Origin: Terrisporobacter petrolearius
GTDB lineage: Bacteria; Bacillota; Clostridia; Peptostreptococcales; Peptostreptococcaceae
Length of the DNA: 43,450 nucleotides
NCBI RefSeq assembly: GCF_020748185.1
Contig: NZ_JAHZMO010000028.1
Coordinates: 1-43,450 of the forward strand
Direction: 5' to 3'
The translations under genes and the position numbers were made by a program. Every line of letters begins with the position of its first letter. Position 1 is the first letter of the stretch. Below the pieces are notes generated by a model. It was not told where the DNA came from, ran no database searches, and saw only the letters and a program-made list of their open reading frames with translations. Positions 33,413 through 41,695 of this stretch are shown here, piece after piece.

Positions 33413-33729
33413 GAAAAAGGTGTATTAATTTTAGTACATCTTTTTTATATTTAAATGAAAAGTATTTATTTTAAACTGAAAATGATTTCATTCCAAAAGG
33501 TTAAAATATACTTATTGACCTATAATTTCTTATTTGATATTATTTATAAGATTGAAAAAATAATGCAGACATTAGTATAGTAATGCTTGCTTTTTATTGT
33601 AAAAAGAAACTATGGATTGTTTAATTTATAAATAATTATTAGTTTCAAATATATTATGATGTAACAATAGATATAGATCATTTCTTGTTACAGCATATAA
33701 AAACAAGTAAAGATAGGAGAAATAAATAT
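33413..33729 (+). promoter_or_regulatory. Region between tRNA-Lys and the MATE gene: promoter and terminator-like hairpin
   Basis: No gene is seen. A weak hairpin (GGTGTA...TACATC, T6; 33419-33447) may end the tRNA transcript. TTGACC (33515-33520) and TATTAT (33538-33543) are 17 bases apart, a good promoter. A hairpin GCAGACATTA/TAATGCTTGC (33565-33590, one mismatch) with TTTTTATT follows, only about 15 bases after the expected start point and 140 bases before the MATE gene. Confidence 0.5.
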
Positions 33730-35073
33730 ATGACTAACGATATGACTCAGGGAAATCCTTTAAAGATTTTTATATTTTTTTCTATACCTTTATTAATTGG
33801 AAATATATTTCAACAGTTGTATAGCATGGTTGACACAATAATAGTTGGAAGATTTGTAGGAGTAGATGCACTGGCAGCAGTTGGTTCTACTGGATCTATG
33901 TTTTTTTTAGTAAATGGTATGATACTAGGTTTAACTAGTGGATTTGGAGTATTAGTTTCTCAAAAATTTGGAGCAAAAGATGAAGTAGGTGTAAAAAAGG
34001 CTGTAGCAAGTAATATTATATTAACATTAATTTCAACTTTTTTAATGACAGTAATAGCTTTAATAGTAAAAAAACCTCTTCTTAGGATGATGAATACCCC
34101 AGAAAATATTTTTGATAATGCAAACACATATATAACTATAATTTTTGCAGGATTAATAACTCAGGCTCTTTATAATATGTCTGCCGGTATACTTAGAGCA
34201 TTAGGTGATAGTAAAACACCGCTGTATTTTTTAATAATTTCATCTATTCTTAATGTTATTTTAGACTTGGTATTTATAATTAATTTTAAAATGGGTGTAT
34301 CAGGAGCAGCTTATGCTACCAATATTGCTCAAGGATTTTCAGCGGTGCTATGCTTGATTTACAGTTATAAAAGATTCAAGGTATTAAGGCTTAAAAAAGA
34401 AGATTTTAAAGTTGATCCCCACTATTATACAAAACATTTAAAGATTGGTGTACCTATGGGATTACAATTTTCTGTAACCGCTGTTGGAATTATAATAGTT
34501 CAAAGTGCTATAAATGTATTCGGATCAATAGTAATAGCATCGTATACAGCATCCTCAAAGGTTCTTCAACTTGTTATGCAACCATCAATTTCCTTTGGAG
34601 TTACAATAGCAACTTATGCAGGGCAAAACTTAGGTGCTGGTAGATTTGATAGAATTAAAAATGGTATGAAAATAATGAATAAAGTATCTATAGTTACGAG
34701 TTTAATAGCAGGGGCTATTCTTATATTCCTTGGAAAATATTTTGTGACTTTATTTATAGAAAATCCAACACCTGAAATATTTAGCTACGCTCAACAAGTA
34801 TTTAATTACTCAGCAATATTTTTTGTATCACTAGGATTTATATTTGTATATAGAAATGTACTTCAAGGTATGGGAGAATCCTTTGTACCTATGATGGCAG
34901 GGGTTTATGAACTAGTTGCAAGAAGTATAGTGGCATTTACACTACCAAAGTTTATAGGATTTACAGGCATTTGTTTATCAGATCCTGTAGCTTGGATAGC
35001 AGCTGCTGTACCTCTTATGATAACTTATTATAGAAAAATGAAAAAAATAGAAAATAAAGAAGGTATTGCTTAA
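33730..35073 (+). CDS. MATE-family multidrug/sodium exporter
   Basis: The ATG at 33730 follows ATAGGAG by 8 bases; the in-frame TTG at 33685 has no RBS. The 447-residue protein has twelve membrane segments and the MATE pattern: MTQGNPLKIFIFFSIPLLIGNIFQQLYSMVDTIIVGRFVG at the start with the conserved D in YSMVDT, then AAGILRALGDSKTP-type (SAGILRALGDSKTPLYF) and, in the second half, NVLQGMGESFVPMMAGVYEL. It exports cationic compounds coupled to Na+ or H+. The last codons form the 5' arm of the terminator. Confidence 0.93.
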   Translation: MTNDMTQGNPLKIFIFFSIPLLIGNIFQQLYSMVDTIIVGRFVGVDALAAVGSTGSMFFLVNGMILGLTSGFGVLVSQKFGAKDEVGVKKAVASNIILTLISTFLMTVIALIVKKPLLRMMNTPENIFDNANTYITIIFAGLITQALYNMSAGILRALGDSKTPLYFLIISSILNVILDLVFIINFKMGVSGAAYATNIAQGFSAVLCLIYSYKRFKVLRLKKEDFKVDPHYYTKHLKIGVPMGLQFSVTAVGIIIVQSAINVFGSIVIASYTASSKVLQLVMQPSISFGVTIATYAGQNLGAGRFDRIKNGMKIMNKVSIVTSLIAGAILIFLGKYFVTLFIENPTPEIFSYAQQVFNYSAIFFVSLGFIFVYRNVLQGMGESFVPMMAGVYELVARSIVAFTLPKFIGFTGICLSDPVAWIAAAVPLMITYYRKMKKIENKEGIA

Positions 35074-35096
35074 TAAGCAATACCTTCTTTATTTTT
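35056..35096. terminator. Bidirectional terminator overlapping the MATE stop codon
   Basis: AAAGAAGGTATTGC (35056-35069, within the coding end) pairs with GCAATACCTTCTTT (35077-35090), then ATTTTTATTT. It also serves the convergent lysozyme gene. Confidence 0.88.
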
Positions 35097-35110
35097 ATTT
35101 TAGGATTTAA

Positions 35111-36889
35111 CTATTTGGTAGAAATTGATTTTATAGAACTATAAGAACTATAAACCTTCTTGTTTTTTACAATCTTATATGCTCTTATTTTATAGTAATA
35201 AATTTTGTTTTTAATTAGATTTGTATTGGTACAACTTAATTTGTTTGTAGTCGTTTTTGAATACTTCCCATTTTTACTAGTTGATTTGTAAATCTCATAA
35301 CCTTTTGCTCCGGGGATTTTTTTCCAAGAAACTTTTATGCTTTTACTTTTTGGAGTTGATAATTTTACTGAAGGTGTAGATAAATTTGTTTCTCCATTTA
35401 TTATGCTTGAATAGTAACTATAGTATTTTTCTTTCTTTGAAGTTTTAAATGACTTTATTTTATAATAATATTTTTTATTACTAGATAAACGTGAGTCAGT
35501 ATAACTTAAAGTAGAATTTTTAGAAATATCTTTTATTTTAGTGTAAGTACCATTTTTACTATATGATCTATAGATTCTATATCCATTTGCATTTGCAACT
35601 TTTGACCAACTTAGTTTTATACTCGAAGAAGTAGTATTTGAGATTTTAGCATTTGTTACAGTTTTAGGAACAATTTTGAAGGTTATTTTTTTTGTTCCTG
35701 AGTAATTACCATTACCCTTTATAGTGGCTGTTGCAGTGCTTATAGATGTATTGTTATTAAATGATATAGTATAATCTTTGTTTTTTACTAAGGTTTTATT
35801 ATTGTATTTTATGCTTATATTTGGAGTAATTTTATTTCCTGTATATTTTTGGTTTGGAATAGAATCTACAATAGTTTTTGAAATATTAATAGGATTAGTT
35901 TTATAGTAATAATTTAAGTCCACATTGCCATTTACACCATCAATTTTTCCGCTTTTGCTATATTGCCACATGGTATATTTTCCCCAATAATTACAGTTAT
36001 CATTATATTGAGCTATCCAAAAATCATAAGAATTCCTTAGATTATCACTAAGATAAAATTTTGATACGGTTTTATTTGTATATATACCGCATTTATATCC
36101 ATTTGATTTTAATTTAGACAAAAATGTTTCACAAATATTAGAGACTGAACGAAGACTAAGATTAACTTTGTTATCTTGCGCCGATTTTATAGTGTATTCT
36201 TCGTAGTCAAAGAAAACAGGAAAAGATAACTTATTTTTATAAGGTGAAATTACTTCCATACATTTTTGAGCTTCATCTTTTGCACTATTTACAGTATAAG
36301 CGTTGGAAAACCAATAAACACCCACTTCTATTCCAGCATTTAAAGCGCCTTTTATATTTGCTTTAAACTTACTATCTTCTGTAGTTCCACTTCCGCCACG
36401 AATAATAGCGAATTTAACCCCAGAATTTTTTACTTTGTACCAATTAATATCTCCTTGATGATAACTTACATCTATTCCTTTTACGACAGTACTATTACTA
36501 GGTTGATAAGGCTTGTCTTCATTTGATAACTTAACATAATTATGATCAGCAGAAACATATCCATAACCTTTAGCGTAAGATATTTTATACCATGGGTCTG
36601 TTACAACATTTGTATAAAATTTACTATCTTTGTCATAGACTTTAGTAATTTTTGTAACGCTATCTACTATGTTTACTGATTTTTTATGATCTATAGTTTC
36701 TATTATATTGGAAGATGTGGAAGGTTTGGACCTAACATTTAATTTGTCAGGTGCAGATGTAACATGAACGTATCCTTTAGAAAGTACAGAATTTTCTGCA
36801 GCGAAAGTATAACTTAAATTTTGAAAGCTACAAAAGCAAATTATACTAGCTAAAAAAATAGCTAAAAACTTTTTCATTGAATTTCTCAT
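35111..36889 (-). CDS. Secreted GH25 lysozyme with SH3-like, Ig-like and two FN3-like domains
   Basis: The 592-residue protein has a signal peptide (1-30), an SH3b domain (38-125; LNVRSKPSTSSNIIETI), and a GH25 muramidase domain (136-325) with GIDVSYHQGDINW, the acidic cluster FFDYEEYT and DFWIAQYN, where catalytic Asp and Glu lie. It should cleave the N-acetylmuramic-acid bond of peptidoglycan. The C-terminal 260 residues repeat the Ig-FN3-FN3 tail of the DUF4430 protein at 973 (NQKYTGNKITP; GYRIYRSYSKNGTYTKI; GYEIYKSTSKNGKYSK). Start ATG 36889 lies 8 bases after AGGGG. Monocistronic. It is likely an autolysin; a phage origin is unlikely since no phage genes are nearby. Confidence 0.93.
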   Translation of the reverse strand: MRNSMKKFLAIFLASIICFCSFQNLSYTFAAENSVLSKGYVHVTSAPDKLNVRSKPSTSSNIIETIDHKKSVNIVDSVTKITKVYDKDSKFYTNVVTDPWYKISYAKGYGYVSADHNYVKLSNEDKPYQPSNSTVVKGIDVSYHQGDINWYKVKNSGVKFAIIRGGSGTTEDSKFKANIKGALNAGIEVGVYWFSNAYTVNSAKDEAQKCMEVISPYKNKLSFPVFFDYEEYTIKSAQDNKVNLSLRSVSNICETFLSKLKSNGYKCGIYTNKTVSKFYLSDNLRNSYDFWIAQYNDNCNYWGKYTMWQYSKSGKIDGVNGNVDLNYYYKTNPINISKTIVDSIPNQKYTGNKITPNISIKYNNKTLVKNKDYTISFNNNTSISTATATIKGNGNYSGTKKITFKIVPKTVTNAKISNTTSSSIKLSWSKVANANGYRIYRSYSKNGTYTKIKDISKNSTLSYTDSRLSSNKKYYYKIKSFKTSKKEKYYSYYSSIINGETNLSTPSVKLSTPKSKSIKVSWKKIPGAKGYEIYKSTSKNGKYSKTTTNKLSCTNTNLIKNKIYYYKIRAYKIVKNKKVYSSYSSIKSISTK

Positions 36890-37005
36890 AAATTTGTCCC
36901 CTTATTACAAAATTACATAATTTTACAAATATGTATAAATATATTATAGATGAATAAATGATTAAGATAAACCATTGTGAGGAAGAAAAAAATTTAATAA
37001 AAAAC

Positions 37006-37033
37006 TTGACTATGAATATAAATATGATATTAT
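37006..37033 (+). promoter_or_regulatory. Promoter of adenine deaminase
   Basis: TTGACT (37006-37011) and TATTAT (37028-37033) are 16 bases apart, about 36 bases before the start codon. No purine riboswitch lies in between. Confidence 0.6.
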
Positions 37034-37069
37034 AGGATTTAAAAAATATTTGATAGTTGGGAGAGTATT

Positions 37070-38803
37070 ATGTATATTAGTGAATTAATAGATAGATCAA
37101 TGAAAAATAAAAATCCGGATTTAGTATTAAAAAATGTAAAGATAGTTAATGTATTTACCCATGAAATTGTAACTGGAGATGTGGCAGTACATGGTGGGGT
37201 AATAGTAGGGATTGGAAAGTATACAGGAAATACTAATATAGACTTAAGTGGGAAATATATAGCACCGGGCCTTATAGATTCCCATGTTCATATTGAGTCA
37301 TCTATGTTATCACCAGGGGAATTTTCAAAAGCTATAGTACCAAGAGGAACTACAACTATAATCACAGATCCACACGAGATAGCTAATGTTTGTGGCCTTG
37401 ATGGAATTGAATATATATTGAATTCAAGTGAAGAACTACCTTTAAATACATATGTTATGCTACCTTCATGTGTACCAGCAACTAATTTTGAAAATTCAGG
37501 AGCAGTTCTTAAGGCTTATGATTTGGAAAAATATATAAATCATCCAAGAGTTCTAGGTTTAGGTGAGATGATGAATTATCCTGGTGTCATATGTAAAGAT
37601 AAAGATGTAATAGACAAGCTAGATCTAGCGTATGAAAATAAAAAAAGAGTAGATGGCCATGCTCCTCGTATAAATGGAGAAGGCTTAAATGCATATGTTT
37701 TAAGTGGAGTAAACACTGATCATGAATGCACAACAAAAGAAGAAATGTTGGAAAAATTAAGACTAGGTATGTATGTTATGATAAGGGAAGGTTCAGCAAC
37801 TAAAGACCTTAAAAATCTTATAAATGGTGTCAATAAATACAACTATCAAAGAATTTTATTGTGTACGGATGATAAACACCCAGAAGATTTATTAAAAGAA
37901 GGTCATATAGACTACAATGTTAGATTATCAATAAAAAATGGAATAGATCCAATAACAGCAATACAGATGGCCACTATAAATCCAGCAAACTGTTACAATT
38001 TAAAAAATGTGGGAGCAATAGCTCCAGGATATAAGGCTGATATAATCGTATTTGATAACTTAGAAAAATTCAATATAGAAGAAGTTTATAAGGATGGAAA
38101 GTTAGTAGGTAAAGAAAAAATGCCTTTATTTACAACCAAAGAAAAAGATTTTTCTAAAGTGTTAAAAACTGTTCACCTTTCAAAAATTAATAAAGAAGAC
38201 ATACAAATATATTTTGAAAAGGAAAATGGAGAAGAAGTAGTAAATATTATTTCATTAAATCCTCATAGCTTAATAACTGAAAAATCAAAAGCTAAAGTTG
38301 ACGTTGTTAATAATAAGTTTAAATATGACAATGAAAAAGATATATTAAAGTTAGCAGTAATAGAAAGGCATAAAAATACAGGCAATATAGGTATAGGTTT
38401 AGTAGAAAACTTCAAATTAAAAAATGGAGCTATAGCAACGACTATATCTCATGATTCCCATAATATTATAGTTGTTGGTGATAATGATGAAGATATAGTG
38501 AATGCTGTAAATAAAGTCATAAGTATGGATGGTGGAATTGCAATTTCATCTTCAAATGAAATTTTAGAAAGCTTACCTTTAAATATTGGTGGCTTAATGA
38601 GTGATAAAGGTATAGAGTATGTTAATTCAAAATTTAGTAAATTGGTAGATATAGCATACAATTTATTAAAAGTAAGTAAAGATATAGATCCATTTTTAAC
38701 TTTAGCATTTTTAGCACTTCCAGTAATACCTAATATAAAACTGACAGATAAAGGATTATTTGATGTGGAAAACTTTGATTTCATGGACATAATATCAAAA
38801 TAA
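37070..38803 (+). CDS. ade: Adenine deaminase
   Basis: The 577-residue amidohydrolase has the metal-binding start GLIDSHVHIESSMLSPGEF near 67, PRGTTTIITDPHEIANVCG near 90, DGHAPRINGEGLNAYVLSG near 198 and CTDDKHPEDLLKEGHID near 265. The C-terminal half (SHDSHNIIVVGDND near 462) is the second domain of Ade. It turns adenine into hypoxanthine and ammonia in purine salvage. The length is normal for bacterial Ade. Monocistronic; RBS GGGAG. Confidence 0.95.
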   Translation: MYISELIDRSMKNKNPDLVLKNVKIVNVFTHEIVTGDVAVHGGVIVGIGKYTGNTNIDLSGKYIAPGLIDSHVHIESSMLSPGEFSKAIVPRGTTTIITDPHEIANVCGLDGIEYILNSSEELPLNTYVMLPSCVPATNFENSGAVLKAYDLEKYINHPRVLGLGEMMNYPGVICKDKDVIDKLDLAYENKKRVDGHAPRINGEGLNAYVLSGVNTDHECTTKEEMLEKLRLGMYVMIREGSATKDLKNLINGVNKYNYQRILLCTDDKHPEDLLKEGHIDYNVRLSIKNGIDPITAIQMATINPANCYNLKNVGAIAPGYKADIIVFDNLEKFNIEEVYKDGKLVGKEKMPLFTTKEKDFSKVLKTVHLSKINKEDIQIYFEKENGEEVVNIISLNPHSLITEKSKAKVDVVNNKFKYDNEKDILKLAVIERHKNTGNIGIGLVENFKLKNGAIATTISHDSHNIIVVGDNDEDIVNAVNKVISMDGGIAISSSNEILESLPLNIGGLMSDKGIEYVNSKFSKLVDIAYNLLKVSKDIDPFLTLAFLALPVIPNIKLTDKGLFDVENFDFMDIISK

Positions 38804-38827
38804 ACTAGAATAAAAAATAAAAAACAT

Positions 38828-38856
38828 TTGACAATTTTGAATAATGGTATTACTAT
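38828..38856 (+). promoter_or_regulatory. Promoter of the histidine leader and ABC operon
   Basis: A consensus TTGACA (38828-38833), a 17-base spacer and TACTAT (38851-38856) lie 60 bases before the leader peptide. Confidence 0.8.
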
Positions 38857-38915
38857 AAATTACAAGTAAATATAATTAATTTAAATAAAAAAATAAGAAG
38901 AGGAGAAATGGTGTT

Positions 38916-38990
38916 ATGAAAAAATCAACAATTACAATAAAATTAAATATACAACTTCATCATCACCATCATAGAGCCAAGGGATTGTAA
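38916..38990 (+). CDS. Histidine-rich leader peptide
   Basis: A 24-residue frame, MKKSTITIKLNIQLHHHHHR then AKGL, starts at an ATG ten bases after AGAGGAG and has five consecutive His codons at 38958-38972, 15 bases before the stop. It precedes competing hairpins, a terminator and an amino-acid ABC operon. It is a regulatory leader peptide: ribosome stalling at the His codons would signal shortage of charged tRNA-His. The peptide itself probably has no function. Confidence 0.85.
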   Translation: MKKSTITIKLNIQLHHHHHRAKGL

Positions 38991-39109
38991 ATTATGAAAT
39001 TTAATTCATAGATACAAGCCCTTTTAGTGTTGTTAAAAAGGCTTGTATCTATGGTGGAGTATATATTACAAATATTAACCACATAGGTATTAGCCTATGT
39101 GGTTTTTTT
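38979..39109 (+). promoter_or_regulatory. Transcription attenuator with five competing RNA segments
   Basis: Segment 1 (38979-38989, AAGGGATTGTA) overlaps the leader stop and pairs with segment 2 (39013-39023, TACAAGCCCTT; one mismatch). Segment 2 extended (39007-39020) pairs perfectly over 14 bp with segment 3 (39040-39053). Segment 3 end CTATGGTGG (39049-39057) can pair with CCACATAG (39079-39086; one bulge), which is the 5' arm of terminator AACCACATAGG/CCTATGTGGTT (39077-39104) with its T run. With a ribosome stalled on His codons, 1:2 forms, 3 is free and blocks the terminator; with a ribosome at the stop, 1 is covered, 2:3 forms and transcription ends. Confidence 0.82.
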
Positions 39110-39156
39110 ATTGCAATAATTAATAAATAAAAATTAAATTATTAGGAGGAAAAAGA

Positions 39157-39942
39157 ATGAAAAAGGTACTAAAGAAATTAACAATGGGATTGGCAGTTTT
39201 AGTAATTATGGTAGGGGTAGTAGGGTGTAATAAAAAAAATGTAGATTTAAATAATAATGAAATAGTAATAGGATATGATAATACATATTTTCCTATGGGA
39301 TATTTAGATGACAATGGAAATACAGTAGGTTTTGATGTGGATTTAGCCACAGAAACTTTTAAAAGACTAAATATGAATGTGAAATTTCAAAGTATAGACT
39401 GGTCAATGAAAGAAACTGAATTAAATTCAGGAAACATAGATGCTATATGGAATGGATATTCTTTGACTGAAGAGAGAAAAGAAAAAGTTGCTTATACGGA
39501 TGCATATATGAAAAATAGTCAGCTTATAGTGACTCTAAAAGATTCACCAATTAAAAATAAAGAAGATTTAAAAGGTAAAATAATAGGAACTCAACAAGGA
39601 TCTGCGGGGCAAGAAGCTTTAGAAAAAGATACAAAAATATTAAAAAGTTTAGATGGTTCACCAGTTTTATATGATACTTTCGATAAAGTTTTTAGGGATT
39701 TGGAAGCAGGACGAATAAATGCAATAGTTGGAGATGAAACTTTAGTTAAATATTATATAAGTAAAAAAGGTGAAGAAAAGTATAAGATATTAGATGATAA
39801 TTTCGGAACTGAAGATTATGTCGTTGCATTTAGAAAAGATGATACTGAGCTTAGAGACAAGGCAAATAAGACAATAAAAGAAATAAAAGAAGATAAAACT
39901 TTTGATGAAATTTATAAAAAATGGTTTGGAAAAGCTGATTAA
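39157..39942 (+). CDS. Amino-acid-binding lipoprotein, probable histidine ABC importer
   Basis: The 261-residue protein has lipobox GVVGC (Cys24) and a family-3 solute-binding domain: EIVIGYDNTYFPMGYLDDNGNTVGFDVDLA near 40, NSGNIDAIWNGYSLTEERKEKVAYTDAYMKNSQLIV near 91, then DLKGKIIGTQQGSAGQEAL. These are binders of polar amino acids. The histidine attenuator in front makes histidine or a His-related compound the likely substrate, which the protein sequence alone would not tell. First structural gene of a three-gene operon; RBS AGGAGG. Confidence 0.9.
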   Translation: MKKVLKKLTMGLAVLVIMVGVVGCNKKNVDLNNNEIVIGYDNTYFPMGYLDDNGNTVGFDVDLATETFKRLNMNVKFQSIDWSMKETELNSGNIDAIWNGYSLTEERKEKVAYTDAYMKNSQLIVTLKDSPIKNKEDLKGKIIGTQQGSAGQEALEKDTKILKSLDGSPVLYDTFDKVFRDLEAGRINAIVGDETLVKYYISKKGEEKYKILDDNFGTEDYVVAFRKDDTELRDKANKTIKEIKEDKTFDEIYKKWFGKAD

Positions 39943-39971
39943 GGTATAAAAATTAAGGAGGAAATTTTACA

Positions 39972-40583
39972 ATGCTAGAAGGATTAAAAATTACATTATC
40001 AGTGTTTTTTATAACCTTGATAATATCAGTACCACTTGGAATTATGATAGCTTTTTTAAGATTATCTAAAAATAAAATAATAAGCCAAATGGCAAATTTA
40101 TATATATTAATTATGAGAGGAACACCTTTATTATTACAACTTGTATTTGTATTTTTCGGTCTTCCTTTAATGGGAATAATATTTGACAGATTTGATGCAG
40201 TAATCCTAGCATTTTCATTAAACTATGCAGCTTACTTTGCTGAAATATTTAGAGGTGGAATTCAATCTATAGACAAGGGTCAATATGAAGGTGCTTTTGT
40301 ACTAGGATTTAGCAAATTTGAAATGTACAGAAAAATAATTTTTCCACAAGTTATAAAAAGAGTGTTACCTGCCATGTCTAATGAAGTAATAACTTTAATT
40401 AAAGACACTGCTATAGTTTATGCAATAGGGTTAAATGATATATTGAGAATCGCTCAAATAGCACAAAATCAACAGGCAAGTATAGTTCCTTTAATAGAAG
40501 CTGGGGTAGTGTATTTAATTTTAATTGGAATTTTAACAATTATGTTTAAAAAAATTGAAACCAAGTATGCGTATTATAGATAA
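39972..40583 (+). CDS. Amino-acid ABC transporter permease
   Basis: The 203-residue protein has about five membrane spans. The permease-family start (LEGLKITLSVFFITLIISVPLGIMIAFLRLS) and YILIMRGTPLLLQLVFVFFGLP near 44 are typical of polar amino-acid permeases (HisMQ type), as is the EAA loop EGAFVLGFSKFEMYRKIIFPQVIKRVLPAMSNE near 110. Only one permease gene is present, so it should form a homodimer. RBS AAGGAGG, 29 bases after the binding protein. Confidence 0.92.
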   Translation: MLEGLKITLSVFFITLIISVPLGIMIAFLRLSKNKIISQMANLYILIMRGTPLLLQLVFVFFGLPLMGIIFDRFDAVILAFSLNYAAYFAEIFRGGIQSIDKGQYEGAFVLGFSKFEMYRKIIFPQVIKRVLPAMSNEVITLIKDTAIVYAIGLNDILRIAQIAQNQQASIVPLIEAGVVYLILIGILTIMFKKIETKYAYYR

Positions 40584-40602
40584 TAAGAGGGGGAGAAAAA
40601 TT

Positions 40603-41235
40603 ATGTTACAAGTAAAAAATTTAACTAAATCCTTTGGAAATAATAAAGTACTAAATAATATAAATTTTGAAGTGAATAGTGGTGAAGTATGCGTACTTTT
40701 GGGAAAATCAGGTGTAGGTAAAACTACAATTCTTAGATGTATAAATGGTCTTGAAGATTTTGATCATGGAGAAATAATATTAGATAATTGTGTAATGAAG
40801 GAGAAAAATCATATATTAAAAAATAGAAATAAAACAGGAATGGTATTTCAAAATTTTAATTTATTTCCGCATATGTCTGTTTTAGAAAATATAATATCAG
40901 CTCCAATAAATGTGTTGAAAAAGTCTAAGGAAAATGCAATAAAAGATGCAAAAGAAATTTTGAAAATGGTAGATTTAGAGGAAAAAATAAATGCTTATCC
41001 TTATGAATTATCTGGAGGACAATGTCAAAGAGTTGCCATAGCAAGAGCCTGTGCATTAACACCAAAAGTACTTTGCTTTGACGAACCAACATCAGCATTA
41101 GATGTGGATTCAATAAAAAAAGTTTCAAAAATAATAAGAAATTTAAAGTCAAAAGGCATGGCAATTTTGATAATAACTCATGATATAGGATTTGCTAATA
41201 ATATTAAAGATAAAATAATAAAAATAGGAGACTAA
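40603..41235 (+). CDS. Amino-acid ABC transporter ATPase, short at the C terminus
   Basis: The start is the ATG at 40603, 8 bases after AGGGGGAG. The 210-residue protein has Walker A GKSGVGKT near 36, Q-loop VFQNFNLFPHM, signature LSGGQCQRVAIARA near 133, Walker B VLCFDEPTSALD near 154 and the H-switch IIITHDIGFA near 190. It ends NIKDKIIKIGD, about 30 residues earlier than the usual 240-residue HisP/GlnQ type, so the C-terminal tail is missing. All catalytic elements are present, so it is probably active. Confidence 0.9.
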   Translation: MLQVKNLTKSFGNNKVLNNINFEVNSGEVCVLLGKSGVGKTTILRCINGLEDFDHGEIILDNCVMKEKNHILKNRNKTGMVFQNFNLFPHMSVLENIISAPINVLKKSKENAIKDAKEILKMVDLEEKINAYPYELSGGQCQRVAIARACALTPKVLCFDEPTSALDVDSIKKVSKIIRNLKSKGMAILIITHDIGFANNIKDKIIKIGD

Positions 41236-41330
41236 TATTAAAAATAAATAAAAGTATAAAAATTAAATTATATAATCTACTTTAAAAAAGAATGGTGTTA
41301 CTATAATTATCAAATTAAAAAATAAATATC

Positions 41331-41434
41331 TCTTATCTAGAGTGGTGGAGGGACTGGCCCTATGAAACCCGGCAACCAGTATATTTTTATATACATGGTG
41401 CTAAATCCTGCAGCATATTTGCTGAAAGATAAGT
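41331..41434 (+). ncRNA. SAM-I riboswitch (S-box)
   Basis: P1 CTTATCT (41332-41338) pairs with AGATAAG (41427-41433). Between lie AGAGTGGTGGAGGGACTGGCCC, the conserved TATGAAACCCGGCAACC, GGTGCTAAATCCTGCAG and GCTGAAAGAT, all in S-box order. It senses S-adenosylmethionine and turns off methionine-related genes. A TATAAT at 41302-41307 is the likely -10. Confidence 0.96.
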
Positions 41435-41450
41435 ATAAATTCGTTATTAA

Positions 41451-41478
41451 AACTTGAGTTTATACTCAAGTTTTTTTT
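41451..41478 (+). terminator. S-box terminator
   Basis: AACTTGAG/CTCAAGTT with a 6-base loop and T8. TTTATACT (41459-41466) can alternatively pair with AGTATAAA (41432-41439), which overlaps the 3' end of P1: the antiterminator when SAM is absent. Confidence 0.88.
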
Positions 41479-41570
41479 ATTTACTAGAAAAATACATTAG
41501 TTTTGAATTTATACAAAATTTATAAAAAGGACAATATAAACAGGGCACAATTATAAAAAACGTAAATTTT

Positions 41571-41660
41571 AAGCAGCATAGATATCTGAAGTGGTAACGA
41601 AGATATCTTGTTGGCGACATGAAGTGCAGCGCCTATCCAGTGACTTAATTGAAGTAGATT
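41571..41660 (+). other. GC-richer, possibly structured stretch in the metQ leader
   Basis: Behind the S-box terminator, AGATATC/GATATCT (41580-41586, 41602-41608) and GGCG/CGCC (41613-41616, 41630-41633) can form two stems, and TGAAGT occurs three times (41587, 41620, 41650). The base composition stands out from the AT-rich surroundings. A 35-codon in-frame extension of metQ runs through it but lacks an RBS at its ATG (41591). Confidence 0.4.
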
Positions 41661-41695
41661 TTTATTTTATTAAAAATTTAAGGGGGAACAATATT

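Noticed and set aside
33471..33494. Fur-box-like TGAAAATGATTTCATT
   Set aside because: Only a partial match to the 19-base Fur consensus, and the following gene is a MATE exporter with no iron link.
36890..37069. Purine riboswitch before adenine deaminase
   Set aside because: The conserved three-way junction core was looked for and not seen in the short leader.
38991..39109. T-box element before the amino-acid ABC operon
   Set aside because: No T-box consensus (AGGGTGG...CCGCG) or specifier-loop layout; the His-codon leader peptide explains the structure better.
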